NCBI RefSeq assembly: GCF_020536995.1 | Contig: NC_068365.1 | Location: 31,496,648 to 31,560,647, forward strand | Length of the DNA stretch: 64,000 nucleotides | Direction of reading: 5' to 3' | Origin: Dreissena polymorpha | Taxonomy: Eukaryota > Mollusca > Bivalvia > Myida > Dreissenidae | Shown: positions 50,318 to 60,349 of the stretch, piece by piece | Position numbering within the stretch: the stretch's first letter is position 1 | Layout of the letters: the number at the start of each line of letters is the position of its first letter | Position numbers and translations under genes: made by a program | The notes under the pieces: model-generated | The model's database searches: none | Seen by the model: only the letters and a program-made list of their open reading frames with translations | Told to the model about the DNA's origin: nothing

Positions 50318-53300
50318 CTATTGATAATATAATTCAGTTCTCAATTTAGCTGCGTTAAAAATAAATGTTGCAAGATTTTTAATTGTTTTAGCGTTGTCAG
50401 TTTGTAAAAGTTCGATAAATTTTATCATATTTGTGCGATTCCAATAATATCTACGTATATATTGTTTTCTAAGACTATTAAAAACTGGACATTCGAGTAA
50501 GAAATGGAACTCATCTTCAAGAACGTTACAGTGTTTACATTTTCTGTTTTCATACGGTGTCTTTTCAGGCTTGTGCCATCGCCCTGCTTCGACTTCAAGT
50601 CTGTGAGCAGATACTCGTAAACGCGTAAATTCGAATCTTAATTTTGAAATATTTACAACATTGAGATAAGGCTGAAATCTAAAAATTCCGTAAATACAAT
50701 AATTTTTACCCCTTGTCGTTTGTTGTAACTCGGTTATCCAATTCTGAACGTATATATCAGATGTGCGTTGTTTAACAATGGATATAAAACAATTAACGTC
50801 TCCAACTCCCTGAAAAAACCATGCATCACCAAAACCTAGTGTATTTAATAGATGTTTAACAGATTTTACCCAAGAATTGTTTTCGGGATACATTTCGAGA
50901 TCATGTACTAACATATTATAAACAATTTTAATATATTTAACATCATCAGATTGTAATATTTTTATCCAGTATTTTAAAACACAAACAATCCGTTTATTTA
51001 TAAGAGGGTAACGCCCAAGTTCCCCGTAAATGAAATTATTCTGTGTTTGAGTTCGGACACCCAGCACCTGTTTACAATAACGTAGATGTATTCTTTCGAT
51101 TTGGATGCTATTGTTTAATCCCCAAACTTCACAGCCATAATTTAAAATTGGTTCTATAAGTTTATCGAATAATTCAAGACTATGGCTAACTGAGATATTT
51201 GTAAATTTCACCAAATTTGATTTTAACTTAAAAAGTGCTTTTAGGGCCTGCCCCGAAAGCGCATCATATGTTGCTGAGAAAGATCCCCCTGTTGTGAATA
51301 TTACTCCAAGATATGTAAATTTATTAACAATTTCTAGCTCATTTCCATGATATGTAAACTTCAAATGTTTTCTATTTTGTCCCCCTTTTTTAAAAATCAT
51401 TATCTTTGTTTTATTGATATTTACACAGAGTTTCCATTTCGCACAATACTCATCTAACAAATCAAATCCATTTTGTAAACCAACTTCTGATTCCGCAAAG
51501 AGAACAATGTCGTCAGCATACAACAATAAAAACAATTTTAACATACCTAGGTCAACACCTTCAAATTTGTTTAGCATAAAGTGTTCCTCGATGTCGTTAA
51601 GATACATTGAAAATAAAAAAGGCGATAATGATTCCCCTTGCCTTACCCCTAAAAAGCATGTAAACGATTCATGACTAATTTCGTTATTATATTTTATTTT
51701 TGATTTAACAACATTATACATTGATCTGACTATATTCAAAATTTTACCTCTTATGCCTAGTTTTATTAGTTTGTACCATATAATATCTCTCACAACAAAA
51801 TCAAATGCCTTTGTAAAATCAATGAATGCCGTATACAGTTTCTTCTTTTGGTTTAAAATATGAGTTATTATACCTTGCAAGACGAATATATTATCAACTG
51901 TTCCCATACCTTTCCGAAATCCGGCTTGGGCTTCTATGTAAACATTATGTTTGTCCCCCCAAACACTTAATCGATTGTTAATAATTTTACTAAATAATTT
52001 TCCTATAGTGCTTAACAATGTAATTCCTCTGTAATTGGCCGTATCGTCTAAATCGCCTTTCTTATGTAAAGGGACAATTAACCCTTCGCTCCATGCCTCT
52101 GGAAAATAACTCAAGTTAAACATTTTATTAAAAAGTACAAACAAAACCTCCAAAAAGTGAGTTTCGGAAACACCATGTTTTAAAAACTCATTTAGTACAT
52201 AATCCGGACCTGCCGACTTACCAGTTTTTAAACAAATGCATGCTTTTTTAATTTCTTCATGTGTAATCTCCATATTTAACTCTTCAAACATTACATGTAA
52301 TTCGTCATTCAAATAACGCTCATTAAAATAAACGATGTCTTCGTCTGGTTGATAAAAGTGTGAATCTGGATCATTTATTGATTTAAAATATCTTACAAAG
52401 TCATCTGTATGCAATTTGCTTGATTTAATTGGCTTAACTGATCCTTTTAACATACTCCAATATCTCTTTGCATCTAAATATCTATTTTGTTCTTGTATTT
52501 TTGTCTGCTCAGTATCATATTGATATTTATTTTTTCTAGCAAGGCATTTGTATAAACTACGTGCACTGGTCATACTTATTCTATTTTCGTCAGACTTGTC
52601 ATTCCTATATATGTTCAATAATTTATAAAACTCTGATTTTGCTGATTGACACTCGTCATTAAACCATTTGTTATTTTGAACATGTTGATATTTTTCATTT
52701 TTGCCAGTTTTTATAGTTTTCTTAAATAATGGTGAACACACTTCATCAATAATGGAACAAAAATGTTCTAAACTTTGGTCTAGAGACGAGAAACAGTTAG
52801 TGGTATTAATATCATTGCATACCTTGTTTAAAGACTGTATAATACTATCATTTTGGAGTGACTGTACATAAAGATCGGTTTTAGTTTTATCCCATTTATA
52901 AATGTATTTTGCATTATCACATTCATTTTGTAACAAAGCAGTTTTATCAACATCATCAGATGTATCTTCATTTGTGTAGGTATTTATAAAAAACTGTACT
53001 ACACAGTGGTCCGATATTAAATTAGGATCAAAAACCTCAAACTTATCAACACATTTAAATAAAACAGGCGAACACATAACAAGATCGATAACACTAGACC
53101 CGTTACTGGTTATACAAGTAAATTTTCCAATCCTACTATCTACACCTACTCTACCATTCAACACTTTTAACCCAGTCATTTTACAAAACTCAAGTAAACA
53201 ATTACCGTGCTCATTTACAACTTTATCTTGACTTAATCTTGGTAAAAAACTATCTGCGATATAATCGTCTGGTAATACATTAAATCGTTGTAAATCATTA

Positions 53301-53812
53301 TTTTCAACATAATCGGCTTTAACGCCAATTCTTGAATTAAAATCTCCACAAACTATAAATCTGCAGTTATTATTATAAGTATGTTCGAACTGTATCATAT
53401 CGTTTAAAACTTGATCAAATAAACTTTCGTTAATAAACATTTCCCTACTGCTTCCATGTGGCACATTATACGCCAAACAAAGTAAAACATCAATCCCGTT
53501 TTCAAATAAATAACCTTTAAGTTTTATCCACATAATACAATCATCTCTACTTTTCAAGAAATCAATACTGTTTTTCAAACGATCGGCAATATAAAGCATT
53601 ATTCCACCACTAGCCCGTTTTGTCCCTTTAAGATGTACAGTTCTACTTAGCATATAATAATGAAAACCCTCGACATCATATTTATACAAAGAATTAGACC
53701 ATGTTTCTGTAAATAATAGTATTTCGTTTTCGGCAAAAACTGTTTTCATTTCACCTGATAATAATTTGTTATAACGTTTCCCGATAAGTCCCTGCACATT
53801 CAATAAACACAT
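50318..53812 (-). CDS. LINE ORF2: endonuclease and reverse transcriptase, 1164 aa
   Basis: The N-terminal part is an apurinic-type endonuclease: LNVQGL at the start, the TETW glutamate near residue 36, CGDFNSRIG near 155 and SDHCVVQF near 270. The reverse transcriptase follows with PLHKKGDLDDTANYRGITLL, QAGFRKGMGTVDN, the FIDFTKAFDFV aspartate, GVRQGESLSPFLF and YADD at 51509-51520 (about residue 765). The C-terminus has a C-x2-C-x7-H-x4-C knuckle (CKHC to LLEC) near residue 1090. This order is that of the Jockey/CR1/L2 assemblage; I cannot fix the exact clade. No stop interrupts the frame, and the catalytic residues are present. The first ATG lies in frame 30 bases after the ORF1 stop. Confidence 0.93.
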   Translation of the reverse strand: MCLLNVQGLIGKRYNKLLSGEMKTVFAENEILLFTETWSNSLYKYDVEGFHYYMLSRTVHLKGTKRASGGIMLYIADRLKNSIDFLKSRDDCIMWIKLKGYLFENGIDVLLCLAYNVPHGSSREMFINESLFDQVLNDMIQFEHTYNNNCRFIVCGDFNSRIGVKADYVENNDLQRFNVLPDDYIADSFLPRLSQDKVVNEHGNCLLEFCKMTGLKVLNGRVGVDSRIGKFTCITSNGSSVIDLVMCSPVLFKCVDKFEVFDPNLISDHCVVQFFINTYTNEDTSDDVDKTALLQNECDNAKYIYKWDKTKTDLYVQSLQNDSIIQSLNKVCNDINTTNCFSSLDQSLEHFCSIIDEVCSPLFKKTIKTGKNEKYQHVQNNKWFNDECQSAKSEFYKLLNIYRNDKSDENRISMTSARSLYKCLARKNKYQYDTEQTKIQEQNRYLDAKRYWSMLKGSVKPIKSSKLHTDDFVRYFKSINDPDSHFYQPDEDIVYFNERYLNDELHVMFEELNMEITHEEIKKACICLKTGKSAGPDYVLNEFLKHGVSETHFLEVLFVLFNKMFNLSYFPEAWSEGLIVPLHKKGDLDDTANYRGITLLSTIGKLFSKIINNRLSVWGDKHNVYIEAQAGFRKGMGTVDNIFVLQGIITHILNQKKKLYTAFIDFTKAFDFVVRDIIWYKLIKLGIRGKILNIVRSMYNVVKSKIKYNNEISHESFTCFLGVRQGESLSPFLFSMYLNDIEEHFMLNKFEGVDLGMLKLFLLLYADDIVLFAESEVGLQNGFDLLDEYCAKWKLCVNINKTKIMIFKKGGQNRKHLKFTYHGNELEIVNKFTYLGVIFTTGGSFSATYDALSGQALKALFKLKSNLVKFTNISVSHSLELFDKLIEPILNYGCEVWGLNNSIQIERIHLRYCKQVLGVRTQTQNNFIYGELGRYPLINKRIVCVLKYWIKILQSDDVKYIKIVYNMLVHDLEMYPENNSWVKSVKHLLNTLGFGDAWFFQGVGDVNCFISIVKQRTSDIYVQNWITELQQTTRGKNYCIYGIFRFQPYLNVVNISKLRFEFTRLRVSAHRLEVEAGRWHKPEKTPYENRKCKHCNVLEDEFHFLLECPVFNSLRKQYIRRYYWNRTNMIKFIELLQTDNAKTIKNLATFIFNAAKLRTELYYQ

Positions 53813-53842
53813 TTTAATTCCCGTGCTCTCTCCGTTACTGTC

Positions 53843-55135
53843 CTATTTCGTGACCGGTACGTCGATCTGCTCTAAACCCGATGTCCCCGTGCTATTTTTA
53901 ATTGTGTCAAAGTTTTGGGATACACCTCTGCGCTGGTTCACTGTTTGTCTGTCGCTGGTTATTTTGTTCGGTTGTGATTGTGCCATTTTAGCACGTTTTG
54001 TTTTTAAATGTTTCACACTATTTGATGTATCGGTTTTTCTGCTCTCGATCGTCTTGGTAGGGATTTGTGATTTGTTGATTAGAGACGCTTTTCTAGACAC
54101 GCTCTGGTGAGTTTCGTTTACAGGTACGCGTACTGACTCACTCTGCTCTATACGGTCCGCGCTATTTGTCCTACTTCTGGGTTTGTTTACATTTTCGTGG
54201 GCGTTGCCCACGATTGGCTGTATGCTTTTTTCTTGTGTTTTCAGAAATACATCCTCATCTGCAGCCTCCTGATCATTGCCATCATTACTGTCACTCTCAC
54301 TGCTGCTGTTAATAACAGTCTCATTGGAGTACACCCTCGCGCTTTGGGTCGGCTTAGTATCAGGGCACCTCTTCAGCCTGTCAACCCCTAGCACATTAAA
54401 CCACTCTGGGAATTTGTTTTCTATAGATCTGTCATTGATAAACAATTCAGCAGGGTACTTAATTTTCACTCTTTGATTTGACATTCGTGCATATTCGGCC
54501 TCTTTTGATTGATATAGCTCCTTTCGAGCTCTTGCAATTTCTTTTGGGTATTGACGGTCTAGTCCAAAGTGGGTGCGTTTTAACTTGTATGCGTTCGAAA
54601 GTATGGTTTCAGTATCTATGTAGTCTCGGAAGCGCGCTATCATTGGTCTCTTTTGGTCATTTGTGTTTGGGAATTTTCTACCTAATCGATGTGCTCGATC
54701 GATCATCATATCGCTGGTGTCAATTTCTAGCTCATTTTCGAGGAATTTCAAAACAAGGTTCCTGTCATTGTATGGTAGCCGCTCGGAGAGTCCATATATT
54801 ATAATATTGTTTCGCATATCTCTCGCGTCTCTGTCTATTGAGTGGTAACACATAGAACGGGTCATTTCAACTTGCCAATCCATAGTTTGCTCTAGGGCAT
54901 ATACTCGTGCATCTATCAGTTTATAATTGCTGTTTACCTTGATTATGTCATTTCTACATTCAGATATTGTGTCTTCTATCACGTTCATTTTTTCGAACAT
55001 ACAAACTAATTTACTATCTATGTCCATGTTTGCAAACGTATCCATATTGCTACTACTCACTTTTTTACGTTTCGTTCTACGTTGCACAGTTTGAAATCCA
55101 CCGTTTTCACTCAGTCCTTGCCCGCCATTGTTCAT
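53843..55135 (-). CDS. LINE ORF1 protein, about 430 aa from the first ATG
   Basis: The protein has a basic N-terminus (RRTKRKK), a predicted coiled-coil stretch over about residues 45-105, then a likely RRM-like segment (MRNNIIIYGLSERLPYNDRN to DRAHRLGRK and RPMIARFRDY). A second conserved block follows, with AYKLKRTHFGLDRQYPKEI. The C-terminal third is Ser/Asn/Lys-rich and disordered in look. This coiled-coil plus RRM layout fits ORF1 chaperones of L1-like and some CR1-like elements. An in-frame GTG at 55156 precedes the first ATG at 55135. The stop is TAG at 53845-53843. Confidence 0.85.
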   Translation of the reverse strand: MNNGGQGLSENGGFQTVQRRTKRKKVSSSNMDTFANMDIDSKLVCMFEKMNVIEDTISECRNDIIKVNSNYKLIDARVYALEQTMDWQVEMTRSMCYHSIDRDARDMRNNIIIYGLSERLPYNDRNLVLKFLENELEIDTSDMMIDRAHRLGRKFPNTNDQKRPMIARFRDYIDTETILSNAYKLKRTHFGLDRQYPKEIARARKELYQSKEAEYARMSNQRVKIKYPAELFINDRSIENKFPEWFNVLGVDRLKRCPDTKPTQSARVYSNETVINSSSESDSNDGNDQEAADEDVFLKTQEKSIQPIVGNAHENVNKPRSRTNSADRIEQSESVRVPVNETHQSVSRKASLINKSQIPTKTIESRKTDTSNSVKHLKTKRAKMAQSQPNKITSDRQTVNQRRGVSQNFDTIKNSTGTSGLEQIDVPVTK

Positions 55136-55221
55136 TTGTTTAAACCGATTCTGCACAGGTATTGTATGTCCGACTCATCCATTGAACTTTGTGGTAATTC
55201 CTCGTCGCGCAAACTCGCCAT
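55132..55221 (-). CDS. LINE 5' leader ORF, 29 codons
   Basis: An ATG at 55221-55219 opens an acidic 29-residue frame starting MASLRDEELPQSSMDESD. Its TGA overlaps the ORF1 ATG as ATGA (55135-55132). It may be a translated leader peptide, or the original ORF1 N-terminus displaced by a single-base change. Confidence 0.45.
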   Translation of the reverse strand: MASLRDEELPQSSMDESDIQYLCRIGLNK

Positions 55222-55479
55222 CACTCACTGACTATTATATCCAATTTTTATATTATTATGTGATTAGTTAACCGCTTATTTAGAACAAATTTTCACTCAT
55301 AAATTTTCACCTGACCGCCATTGACCGGATATTTCATAGTCTCTTTTCTATCGTTATTCCATACACTATCTGTAAAATTTTGTATTTCTTCTTTACAATT
55401 TAGGTCTTTATTGTATTATGAGACATATTTTGTCAGCTAATGTGACGAAGTTGGTGTTTGGTTGTAAGCGTCACGGTGC

Positions 55480-56290
55480 GGTCAGCTGAACCGTATAATT
55501 GCTTTCCACTGTATTCTATATTAGCTAACTGGGTATTTGTGCTGTGATGGTTTGTCTATGGCCAATATTGGAAATGTTCTTCATCACACTGCATGCTTTG
55601 AATGCAATTGTTTTGCTTTTTTGCATTTGCCTTGAGTATGTTGGTGTTCAAATAAATTGTGAGTTTGTTACAATTTCACTATTAACAACTAAACAGTTAC
55701 TGAATTCGTTAATACTTAACGACGTTTATGTATTCATTTATTTGAACACATTCATTGTGTTTTTGTGATCTTCGAATTGAATATCGATTTGTAGATAGAG
55801 GGTGGGACGCATTCTCTATTTATTTGACTGTTTTGTTGCTTTTCTAAGGGTGCATTCTGAAGTGTGTGACCTTGCTTTTAATAAAAAAAGGACCGCAGAT
55901 GTGTACATATTAGCGCAACTGACGGATCTGTACCATAAACAGAGTTGGCGTGTTTTGATTGCTTAGTTTTGGACTTAGCAGTATTTTATTTTAGACTAAG
56001 TAATGAACAGTTCTAGATTTGCTCTCAGTGCCGTCATTTCATAAAGGAAAATAAATTGTACACAAAATAATTATTATTTTATATGCATATAATATAACCC
56101 AATCAGGATTAATCGTATAAAAGGGCAAGTGGTATTGCTCTTTCAATAGTCTTTCAAACGATATATTTGACAGATTTTCTCTGGAATACCGTGTACGGGT
56201 CCTAAAATTAAATGATAAGCGCACCGATTGGTTTCACGTATATAAACGTAGTTCCTAAAATCCATTTAAATAATTTCTTACCAGATCCAG
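55480..56290. other. AT-rich DNA right of the LINE, no gene seen
   Basis: Reading frames here are short and low in complexity. No family is recognised and no splice-flanked exon is convincing. Confidence 0.4.
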
Positions 56291-56329
56291 TGTTCATGAT
56301 AAATAGACAGGTAATTCAGTAAATCTTAA

Positions 56330-56900
56330 CCTGGTGCGGTGGTTACCGACAAAAAAGGTGATTAGGAGGATGAGGGGTATGACGAGAGTAACGCAAGCTC
56401 TCGGGCCAGTCACTGAACCCGTCGATGAGAGGTCAGTGGAGCAGCCTGTGCAGTATCTGTGACACAGATACCCGTCACACAGGAGACAAAGTCTGTGCAG
56501 TACCAGGCCGCGACTCAATGTGGAAATCGGTTTTTGCAGAGGTCAGTGGAGCAGCCTGTGCGACATCGGATTGTAACACAGACACTTGCGGCACAGGAGG
56601 CGCGATCTGTACAATATGTCGGTTAGCTATTGGGAGCAGCCGGGTCGATATCATTATATGTCGATGGGGAGCAGGGTCTATTATTTGACTCGTGCAGCTA
56701 ACCACACTTGACGTACATGTTTCCACCGATACAGTTTGGGTATGTGACCTCGCCACAAACGGTAGGTTTGCTGCAAGCGGACAGGAGTGGGGCAACACCT
56801 CGTTCTGAAGCGCGTTCTGCTACATATGCGGCGTGCGGTGCTACTAGTTACGCGGCTATGGCACCTGTTTGCCATAGAGCTTTGCCTTAGGATAAGCAAG
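56330..56900. other. GC-rich island with coding-like segments, unrecognised
   Basis: GC content is clearly higher than in neighbouring DNA. AGAGGTCAGTGGAGCAGCCT followed by GTGC is repeated at about 56427 and 56537 (about 110 bp apart), each followed by a related CAGGAG and TCTGTGCAGTA or TCTGTACAATA block. Plus-strand segments rich in Val, Gln and Thr with repeats of the type SVEQPV and SVQY look like former protein-coding DNA. Frames are broken. It could be a decayed repetitive-protein exon or a relic of a mobile element; I cannot name a family. Confidence 0.35.
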
Positions 56901-57939
56901 GGTATAGGCTGTAGTCGTTAGGCATATGATAACCGGGAATAAGGCAGACTTTTTGCAATAATCGAGAAATATACCGCGATCTTCGAGTGGAGGATGGATA
57001 GAAGAGAGACTACTTGTGTCTCTGTCTGACAGAAAATGCGAGTTAAAACTATTCTTTAGGGATTGGGAGTTATATCTTGGCTACTACTTAGTCATTGACA
57101 AGTTGGAGAAGAGGTTTTGGTCTGAATTACAGGACAGAATATAAATTTTTCTACGATTATCAACGATTATTAACATGTAGCGTATGAAGACCAGACATGT
57201 ATGTGAGCATCGTATGCCCCTGATCATAGAAACATTATTGTCTCCGAAAACAATCGGACGTAAATATATGTTTCAGGTTATCATAATATTAAATTCAACA
57301 AATAATGTTATTGTTTTTATTAATACCTGTTAAATCTTGATATCAACAACTTTAAATAAACATATACGGGTTTCACTGATACGTTTGGAATATTCATGTA
57401 GTCTTTGACTCTTCAGTAAGATTTTTACCAACTCAGAAACAATAATATTGCCTTCTCTTAACGTTGAATGAGGGGGTTGGGGCATGTTGCCTTTATCGAA
57501 CATGTTGTTTGCTTGGCGGTCTGCACTTTCTGTGACTGTTGAAGTTTTATTAGCATCGAATGTATCGGTACAAGAGTTGTTAAATGTAATGAATAAGTAC
57601 CCGCTTGCCTAAATACTACACTAGTTATTTCTGATTGTAAACCGTTTACGAAGTAAAACATGTCTGGATTGTTTCATTTTGTTGTTGTATTCGGTTGTTG
57701 TGGTGATTGACATATGCGGATTACTAGTTTTAAGATTTGTTGACTTATACAACAACGCCGACAAAATTCTGTTGCTGATGATGCTGGTGATAAAGTTGAC
57801 GGCAGTCGGGAAAAGGCCGTGCATTGACCATTTCTAGTGAGAAAAAAGAACCGTTTTTGTTTGGGGTTTCTTCCGGCTGACACAACTGCAGGTTCGTCAC
57901 GATAGCGGATAGTAAACATTCTGCGGGTTTCAAACACTT

Positions 57940-59450
57940 ATGAATATTTGTTTTTCATAAAATAACTATCGCTGTTATCCGGAAATTTAAAAGTACAACT
58001 ATTTAAAAAGAATTGATCGTTTTAGTAAACCGACACTATATTTTATAAGTTTGTACTTTTCATTTCCATTACCTTTACATTGAAGTATATATCATTACAT
58101 ATATAATTGAAGTGAAATTATTTTCGACATTTAACTAACAACATCCAAGAACCTACGGTATGAAGTTTTTAATTTCATGCATTGATACATCAACATGTTG
58201 TTGTTTAAATTTTTAGTAAATGAATATAATTACAATTATTAATAAAAAAAGAATTTACTTGCAGGCTCATTAAATGTATTAATCATATAAAAACAAGGTT
58301 TCATTGTATCTATAATGAACAAACGTAAAAGTTAAAAAAATCACACGTTTTAATAATACACTGGTTTATTTAAGACATGTATACAATACATTATATAACA
58401 TTTTCTAACTGTTTCGATCACTTTCGATTTGCCGTGCCCAAACATACAGGCATGAAAAATGGGTCAACGAAATATATCTATGTTGGGATGATTATTTAAT
58501 TCGTATTTTAAAACGAAGGTATTACTTGTTTGCATTATTTCATAACTTCCTTGTTTTCTACAATTTTTTTGCGAGATTATATATTTCCTAATGACGCATT
58601 AAGAACCGTCGATAAAATTAAACTTCACTTTCGGATTGTTGTAACTAGGTCAACGCTTGCGATTCATTAATGCTTTAACCTGATGTTGACTTATTTTGCT
58701 TCATGTTCTTTACATTTCATGTATCCAAACTATTAATATTTGGTGTGTTAAGAAAGAACCCGGAATTTGTATATACATTGTCATTGAGTGTATGAGTGAA
58801 GATAAAAAAGCAAGACATATATGATGTAGTTTGGCATTTTTTAAATTATTTTACTGAAATCGATTTAATGTAATTTGGTCATCAATTTAACAATATATTA
58901 TTTAAGTTTTATTTTGTATACAACGTGTTTATATGCTTAATATGTTATTCTCAATAAAAAATAAATGTGTTTTCTTTATATAAGCAAAACTTTATCACGT
59001 CCATATATCAACAAGTCTCCGTTGTAGTTTTAATTTCCTGTTGTGATTCAGGTAGAGTGCGTGCGTGAATCATTACTAAAGAGACTAAAGCGCAGTAGAG
59101 ATGACACGACATATCTGACTTTGTTTTTTTGTACTGCTGAAACAAAATAGTCCTCTATTGCCTTTATATATTAACTTTATTCTCAAAACAACACTGAATA
59201 ATAATGAAAACATGTTTGTTTAATGGTTCCTCCTTTGTTTTACAGCAGTATCGATTTTTAGAAGTGGTATATTTACGTCATTTAGTTGAGTTGGCTGTTC
59301 ATTCAGTTTACAAAACGAGCACATTGGGTTTGTTGGAATTAAAATGAAATCTCAAAAACAGCATATCGTGTTTTGTGATGTGGATTGAAATGGAGATATA
59401 CATAAACTGTTTCAAATCAAGCCGGGGTGAATTATTGTATATTGTATTTC
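57940..59450. other. AT-rich DNA, no gene seen
   Basis: No repeat unit, inverted repeat or credible exon was recognised on either strand. Confidence 0.4.
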
Positions 59451-59455
59451 GATGT

Positions 59456-60330
59456 TTAAAGAATTTGATCGGATTCGGCATAACAATACATTAATTCATC
59501 GGCCGCGTTGAAACATGGTTTTGTCCGTTGAAACAATAAGGCTGTCATAGTACTAGGCAGTGTTAATTCTTGTGCTATTATGAAACCTATTGAACACGCT
59601 GATATCATACTTTTCGTCCATTGATCATTTGTTATAAGACTAACTCTCTGAGTCAAAAATAGTTTGTTCCATTGTTCAACATTGTCGTCCGAATTAAGGA
59701 TAGTGTGCTTTCTATTGCAATAGAGGACGATTGTGAATACCTAAAAACATTCTTTGCACAAACACCATGCCACTTGCTCCGTACATTTGCTCATATGAAA
59801 TTTCACATAAGTTCGTATTAGGTTTTAGTCTTTTGAAGAACACGTCGATACCAGTTAAGTTTTTTCCCTTACACAGCGTAAGTGAAAACTTTTTAAGCAA
59901 TATGGAAGTTATATTTTTTATTTTTTACCCAATGCAACCTCTGACAAATTCAAACTTGGTTTCGGTCATTTAAAATATGTGTTCTTCAAGGCTTGTGGCA
60001 GTTTTGACATTGATGGAGAGGCATATTTACGTAAATCTTCAGATTCATCAAATCTGTGCCATGTTGGTAAGAAATTAGGTCAGAAGCCACAATTATAAGA
60101 AAAACGCAATAACTTTTCAAACAACTCCCGTTTCTTCTGCCCTCACAAACGCGCATTGGGGTATTTGGCCCTTTTTAGAACATTCTTCGATTGACATAGT
60201 CTCTTAAATTATCCTCTTCGTCATCATATTCTTCCGTGTTTGTAACTCCCAATATTGGTGTCACTCCGGAATGTATTCTCGAACCCCCTTTTTTGCAATT
60301 CTTAAAACGAAAAAGCGAATAGGATATATG
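59456..60330 (-). pseudogene. Broken coding relic, protein family not recognised
   Basis: The minus strand has several successive protein-like segments, including VTNTEEYDDEEDNLRDYVNR, HRFDESEDLRKYASPSMSK, GIDVFFKRLKPNTNLCEISY and VSLITNDQWTKSMISACSIG, lying in more than one frame. They read in a consistent order, so they are likely remains of one gene. The locus is broken in a few places. Whether it was a host gene or part of a mobile element is unknown. Confidence 0.4.
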
Positions 60331-60349
60331 ATCATATTAATTCTTTCTT

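Larger units (their letters stand above)
49975..55330 (-). mobile_element. Near full-length non-LTR retrotransposon (LINE)
   Basis: The element contains a 5' UTR with a short leader ORF, ORF1, ORF2 and a 3' UTR of about 340 bp. The 3' end carries a GGCTTAAAGCC stem and AATAAA just before 49975, a layout seen in CR1/L2-type elements. The 5' limit is not visible by eye; 55330 is a guess from the start of unrelated-looking flank. Both main ORFs are open throughout, so the copy is young. No target-site duplication was identified. Confidence 0.85.

Noticed and set aside
51414-51674. Plus-strand frame of 86 codons
   Set aside because: It is antisense to the reverse transcriptase region of LINE ORF2.
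53823-54848. Several plus-strand open frames, hydrophobic in look
   Set aside because: They lie antisense to LINE ORF1, which has the recognisable protein features.
57458-57937. Minus-strand frames with a faint gag-like or coding look
   Set aside because: No motif is strong enough and the frames overlap one another; chance cannot be excluded.
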